64,000 bases of DNA, taken from the NCBI GenBank assembly GCA_035275065.1, contig DATENM010000090.1:1-64000 (forward strand). Direction: 5' to 3'. Position 1 is the first letter of the stretch. Each line of letters opens with the position of its first letter. The position numbers and the translations under genes were made by a program. The notes below the pieces were generated by a model. It did not search any database. It saw only the letters and a program-made list of their open reading frames with translations, and was not told where the DNA came from. The stretch comes from Blastocatellia bacterium (GTDB lineage Bacteria > Acidobacteriota > Blastocatellia > UBA7656). This document shows, piece after piece, positions 60,956 to 64,000 of the stretch.

Positions 60956-62350
60956 TTACCAAACGTCATGAGCGTACAAATCTTCGTAGGTCTGGCGGCG
61001 GCGCGCTAGCCGTATTTCGCCGGCTTCGGTAATCAACACCACACCAGGAATCGGGCGGCCATTGTACTGCGACGCCTGATCGAGCGCATAGGCGCCGGCG
61101 TTCAATAACGCCAGCACGTCGCCGGCTGCGGTTTCGGCAGGCAGCAGTCGGTAATTCGGCAAGCGCGTGCCCTTCTCCAGATCGAAGTAAACGTCGCCCG
61201 AATCGCACAGCGGCCCGGCGACTTTGAAAGGCCGGTCGTGCGCCGCGGCGGCATGCGACGCCGAGATCAGGTGGTAATACCATTTATACATCGCCATAGA
61301 TAGCGCCAGCGAATAGCCGGCGTCCGTGAGCAGCCAGGTGTCGCCGGTTTCGGGCCGCTCCTTGACATTGCAGACCCGCGTAAGCAGCAAGCCTGTGTCG
61401 GCGACGATGCGGCGGCCCGGCTCCATCACGATGGTCAGCTCTTCAAACAAGGCGCGGTCGTCGCCCGTCACCGCCTCATTGATCGCGGCGCGCAGCACGT
61501 CGCCGGCGTCGAGCGTCGCCGACAGCATCTGGCGCTCGCGCTCGCCGATGTCGGCAGCCATCGGCGAGTCCTGCAAATAATTCACCGGCAAGCCGCCGCC
61601 GATGTTGATGTGGGTCAGTCGGTGGCCCGTCTTGCGATAAAGGTCGAGCAAGAATAGCCACATCTCCGCAAAGGCGCGGGCGAAGGGCTGCGGGTCGGGC
61701 GTCTGCGAGCCGACGTGAATGTGCGCGCCGGCGAGGTTGATGGCGTCGCGGTTTTCTAAGGCGATGCGGAACGCGTCTTCGACCTGCGCCGGCGAGAGGC
61801 CGAACTTCGAGGCGAGCAATCCGGTCTGCAAGCCGATGTGCGAGCGCGTGATGATTTCCGGCACGATGCGCAGGGCAACGTTGGCGCGCTTGCCCATCGA
61901 GCGGGCGACGCGCGCGACCTGCTCAAGCTCGAACAGCGAATCGATGTTGATGGCGAGGATGCCATACGCGACCGCAGCAGTGATCTCTTCGTCGGTCTTC
62001 GAGACGCCGTTGAAGACGATCTGATCGGGGCGAAAGCCGACTGTGCGCGCTTTGTGCAGCTCGCCGCCGGAATTGACTTCGATGTCGCCACCGGCGCGGC
62101 GCACCGCCGCCAGCACGGCCATGTTGGAGTTCGCCTTCGAGGCATAGCAGAGCTTGACCCGCGGATGCACGGCTTCGACGGCGCGGCGCAGGTCGCGCAC
62201 ATGATTGGCGATGCGCTTTTCGGAGAAGACGTAGAGCGGCGTGCCGAACTGCTCAATCAGCGTGACGGTGTCCAGGCCATCAACGGTGAGGTGGCCGGCG
62301 CGCGCTTCGAGATAACCATCGATCTGCCAGCCCGCGGATTGCTCTGCCAT
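60956..62350 (-). CDS. lysA: Diaminopimelate decarboxylase
   Basis: A 464-residue PLP enzyme of fold type III that forms L-lysine from meso-diaminopimelate. The Schiff-base Lys is in L-C-Y-A-S-K-A-N-S-N near 68, the His/Gly strand in G-A-H-I-H-V-G-S-Q near 210, and the catalytic-side Cys in G-P-L-C-D-S-G-D near 385. AAGGAG lies five bases before ATG 62350. It is transcribed opposite to the dap cluster, 6.6 kb away from it, so it has separate control. dapF is not in the window. Confidence 0.92.
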   Translation of the reverse strand: MAEQSAGWQIDGYLEARAGHLTVDGLDTVTLIEQFGTPLYVFSEKRIANHVRDLRRAVEAVHPRVKLCYASKANSNMAVLAAVRRAGGDIEVNSGGELHKARTVGFRPDQIVFNGVSKTDEEITAAVAYGILAINIDSLFELEQVARVARSMGKRANVALRIVPEIITRSHIGLQTGLLASKFGLSPAQVEDAFRIALENRDAINLAGAHIHVGSQTPDPQPFARAFAEMWLFLLDLYRKTGHRLTHINIGGGLPVNYLQDSPMAADIGERERQMLSATLDAGDVLRAAINEAVTGDDRALFEELTIVMEPGRRIVADTGLLLTRVCNVKERPETGDTWLLTDAGYSLALSMAMYKWYYHLISASHAAAAHDRPFKVAGPLCDSGDVYFDLEKGTRLPNYRLLPAETAAGDVLALLNAGAYALDQASQYNGRPIPGVVLITEAGEIRLARRRQTYEDLYAHDVW

Positions 62351-62436
62351 GAACGCTCCTTATGATAATCATTTAAAGAGTGATTGTAAGTGAGCGGCGC
62401 GCGGCAGAGCAAATTTATGCGCGATTGAAGGGAATT

Positions 62437-62880
62437 AACCACAGAGGCACGGAGACAAGGAGGCACAGAGGCTATAGCACCAATCGCCGAATGCCAGCCT
62501 TCATCACCGGGACATAGAAGTTTAGGATCAAGCCGATTGGCAATCCCGACAGGCGCAGGTAGGTCAACATCTGGGCTTCGTGAACTGGCGCGATGGCGTT
62601 CACGCACTTCAATTCGATGATGACCTTACCGGCAACGACGATGTCCAGGCGATAGCCTTGTTCGAGCTTAACACCCTTGTATTCAACCGAAATTGCTTTC
62701 TGTCGTTCGAATGGCAAGCCGCGTAATTCAAATTCCCGACAGAGACACTTCTCATAAGCTGACTCCAGCAGCCCCGGCCCAATTGACGATGCACCTCAAT
62801 AGCTGCTGCAATGATTTTCTCGGTCAGCTCCTTCTCGAGAAACATCTCTGTGCCTCCGTGTCTCTGTGTCTCTGTGTTTA
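62437..62880. repeat. CACAGAG-type STRR arms enclosing a GxxExxY gene
   Basis: The left arm (62437-62471) reads CACAGAGGCACGGAGACAAG and continues to 62471; the right arm (62845-62880) carries its complement (CTCTGTG/TCCGTGTCTCTG). The gene between them starts and stops almost exactly at the arms, so the cassette is a hairpin with a coding loop. Similar arms without a gene lie at 18945-19098. Confidence 0.75.
62472..62845 (-). pseudogene. GxxExxY protein gene with a single-base frameshift
   Basis: Frame 1 begins at ATG 62845 (L-T-E-K-I-I-A-A-A-I-E-V-H-R-Q-L-G-R-G) and leaves the family sequence after G-R-G. One base later the other frame continues it exactly (L-L-E-S-A-Y-E-K-C-L-C, F-E-R-Q-K-A-I-S-V-E-Y, H-E-A-Q-M-L-T-Y-L-R-L-S-G) to TAG at 62472. 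The missing base is in the GGGGCTGCTGG run near 62772. Intact members are about 125 residues and may be nucleases or nucleic-acid binding; function is unproven. Decay or a sequence error are both possible. Confidence 0.8.
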
Positions 62881-62888
62881 TCCCCTCC

Positions 62889-64000
62889 TTACAACACCGC
62901 AGTCTCATGAAGCAGTTGGCCCGTGCGGAAGCGTTCGATGCCGAGGGCGCGGGCGTCAATCGTGCGCGGCTCGCCGTCGAGAATCCACTCCGCCGCGACG
63001 CGGCCCGACGCCGGCGAGTGCATCACGCCGTGGCCGCTGAAGCCATTCACCAGGTAAAAGCCGGCGACTTCACTCGCCGGCCCGATGATGGCATGATGAT
63101 CCGGCGTCACTTCGTAGAGACCGGCCCAGCAGCGCCGCGGGTTGACTTCGGCGTCGGCGAATGCCGGAACGCGCGCCGTCGCCCGCGTGAGAATCTTTTC
63201 AATGAACTCGTCATCGAACGTCATGTCGTAAGTGAATTCGTCACGGCCATCGTGCCACGCCAGCAAGACGCCTGCGCCCTCGCGCCGAAAGTGAAAGCCA
63301 TCCGTCATATCGATGACCATCGGCAGACGCGCCGGAATCGCGTCGAAGGCTTGCGTGTGAACCAGCTTGCGCCGCAGCGGCTCGACCGGCAACTGAACGC
63401 CGACCATTGCGGCAATCAATTTAGCCCACGGCCCGGCGGCGTTGACGACGACAGGCGTGGCGATGTCGCCGCGCGAGGTGCGGACGCCTGTGACGCGGCC
63501 CTGGTTAACGTCAATGCCGGTGACTTCGGTGTCGAGCCAGACACGCGCGCCGCGTTCTTTGGCGCGCTGCGCGAAACCGACCATGACGCTGTAGGGATCA
63601 ACAAAGCCATCGGTTGGGCAGAAGCTGCCGCCGAGAATGTCATCGCTGATGATCTGCGGAATGATGCTGATGATATCGTCGCGGCTCACAGCCTGCACGT
63701 TGGTCAGCCCGTGCGCCGCTTGAATCCGCCGATTGGTTTCCAGGTAATCGAGGTGCGCCTGCCGCGTGGCAATGAACAGGTAGCCGTGCGGGCGGTACTG
63801 CGCCGTGTGGCCGGTCAGCTCTTCAAAGCGCGAGAAGAAATCAATCGCGTAGCGCGACATCGCGATGTTGACGGCGGTGGCGAACTGCGCGCGCACGCCG
63901 CCGGCGCTCTTGGCCGTCGAGCCTAAGCCTTGCTGCGCGGCGCGCTCGACAATCAGCACATTCGTGCAGCCCAGATCAGTGAGGTGATAGGCGACCGACG
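62889..64000 (-). CDS. FAD-dependent oxidoreductase (DAO/sarcosine oxidase beta-like), 5' end beyond the window
   Basis: A partial gene of at least 370 residues; the frame is open through the right edge, where it reads S-V-A-Y-H-L-T-D-L-G before V-L-I-V-E-R. Features: E-R at the end of beta-2 for FAD ribose, S-A-G-G-V-R-A-Q-F, V-V-N-A-A-G-P-W-A near 190 and the C-terminal G-F-S-G-H-G-V-M-H-S-P with G-L-Y-E-V-T-P-D-H. Glycine oxidase, sarcosine oxidase beta or a dimethylglycine-type enzyme are all possible. Its stop lies directly next to the GxxExxY cassette. Confidence 0.85.
   Translation of the reverse strand, partial: SVAYHLTDLGCTNVLIVERAAQQGLGSTAKSAGGVRAQFATAVNIAMSRYAIDFFSRFEELTGHTAQYRPHGYLFIATRQAHLDYLETNRRIQAAHGLTNVQAVSRDDIISIIPQIISDDILGGSFCPTDGFVDPYSVMVGFAQRAKERGARVWLDTEVTGIDVNQGRVTGVRTSRGDIATPVVVNAAGPWAKLIAAMVGVQLPVEPLRRKLVHTQAFDAIPARLPMVIDMTDGFHFRREGAGVLLAWHDGRDEFTYDMTFDDEFIEKILTRATARVPAFADAEVNPRRCWAGLYEVTPDHHAIIGPASEVAGFYLVNGFSGHGVMHSPASGRVAAEWILDGEPRTIDARALGIERFRTGQLLHETAVL

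Noticed and set aside
62846..62959. N-terminal extension of the GxxExxY protein (contains N-T-E-T-Q-R-H-G-G-T-E)
   Set aside because: This is translation of the CACAGAG repeat arm, not protein sequence; the family begins at the Met at 62845.

Overview
The window is a high-GC bacterial chromosome segment, most likely from an Acidobacteriota member close to Blastocatellia. There is no rRNA or tRNA gene to prove this. The inference rests on the gene mix: reaction-centre-type dihaem cytochrome c proteins without photosystem genes, winged-helix/TPR one-component regulators, secreted S41 and beta-lactamase-type proteins sharing an accessory domain, and many long intergenic hairpins built from heptamer repeats. 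About 55 protein genes are supported; nearly all are intact and closely packed.

Layout. 1-637: decayed coding debris, including an RHS-repeat fragment. 638-1916: two small orphan genes (DUF5996, UBP-type zinc finger). 2025-9503: a plus-strand run that looks like a sugar or polyol oxidation locus (HUMPS-type aldolase/decarboxylase, Zn-alcohol dehydrogenase, sugar isomerase/epimerase, SDR, MFS transporter, GMC oxidoreductase, one unknown). 9546-19904: dihaem cytochrome, a sigma factor fused to acetyltransferase domains, a winged-helix/TPR regulator, an S41 peptidase, a serine hydrolase and a coiled-coil secreted protein; three of these share one extra domain. 20040-26682: a DUF1573-like gene broken by an in-frame TGA, an amino-acid permease, an SDR, tandem esterases and an ARPP-1-type protein. 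26988-33376: acyl-CoA metabolism (HMG-CoA synthase-like/OB-fold fusion, MaoC, CaiB, GlpD, acyl-CoA dehydrogenase). 33640-39390: a more A/T-rich three-gene accessory island, the main highlight. 39526-45440: secreted hydrolase, SIMPL-domain protein, RidA, second dihaem cytochrome, TPR and coiled-coil proteins. 45474-54339: thymidine kinase followed by a lysine/diaminopimelate cluster (DapE-like, asd, lysC, dapB, dapA, dapD, aminotransferase), with lysA further on at 60956-62350. 54392-64000: copper amine oxidase, DedA protein, DUF885 peptidase, serpin, small basic protein, lysA, a frameshifted GxxExxY gene inside a repeat hairpin, and a partial FAD oxidoreductase.

The candidate new system is the island: a Trypco1 (CU044_2847-type) protein, a CHAT protease fused to an AAA-like NTPase whose Walker A lysine is lost, and a second AAA-like NTPase with intact Walker motifs, one membrane span, a long coiled coil and a C-terminal WD40 propeller. 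It has its own consensus promoter, the last two genes overlap by 11 bp, and the block is bracketed by a 22/23-bp direct repeat, one copy lying inside the upstream acyl-CoA dehydrogenase gene. The architecture fits the NTP-dependent biological-conflict (defence or programmed-death) systems known from comparative genomics, but I do not know this exact combination.

A second theme is the repeat landscape. At least eleven intergenic hairpins are made of heptamer-like arrays (types reading GACTCCT, GCAGGAG, AATCCAA, ACAGAGA, GTCACTT and others), very like the short tandemly repeated repetitive (STRR) sequences of cyanobacteria. Some share cores at distant sites, one contains another repeat family, one contains a gene, and two run directly into start codons in the lysine cluster.
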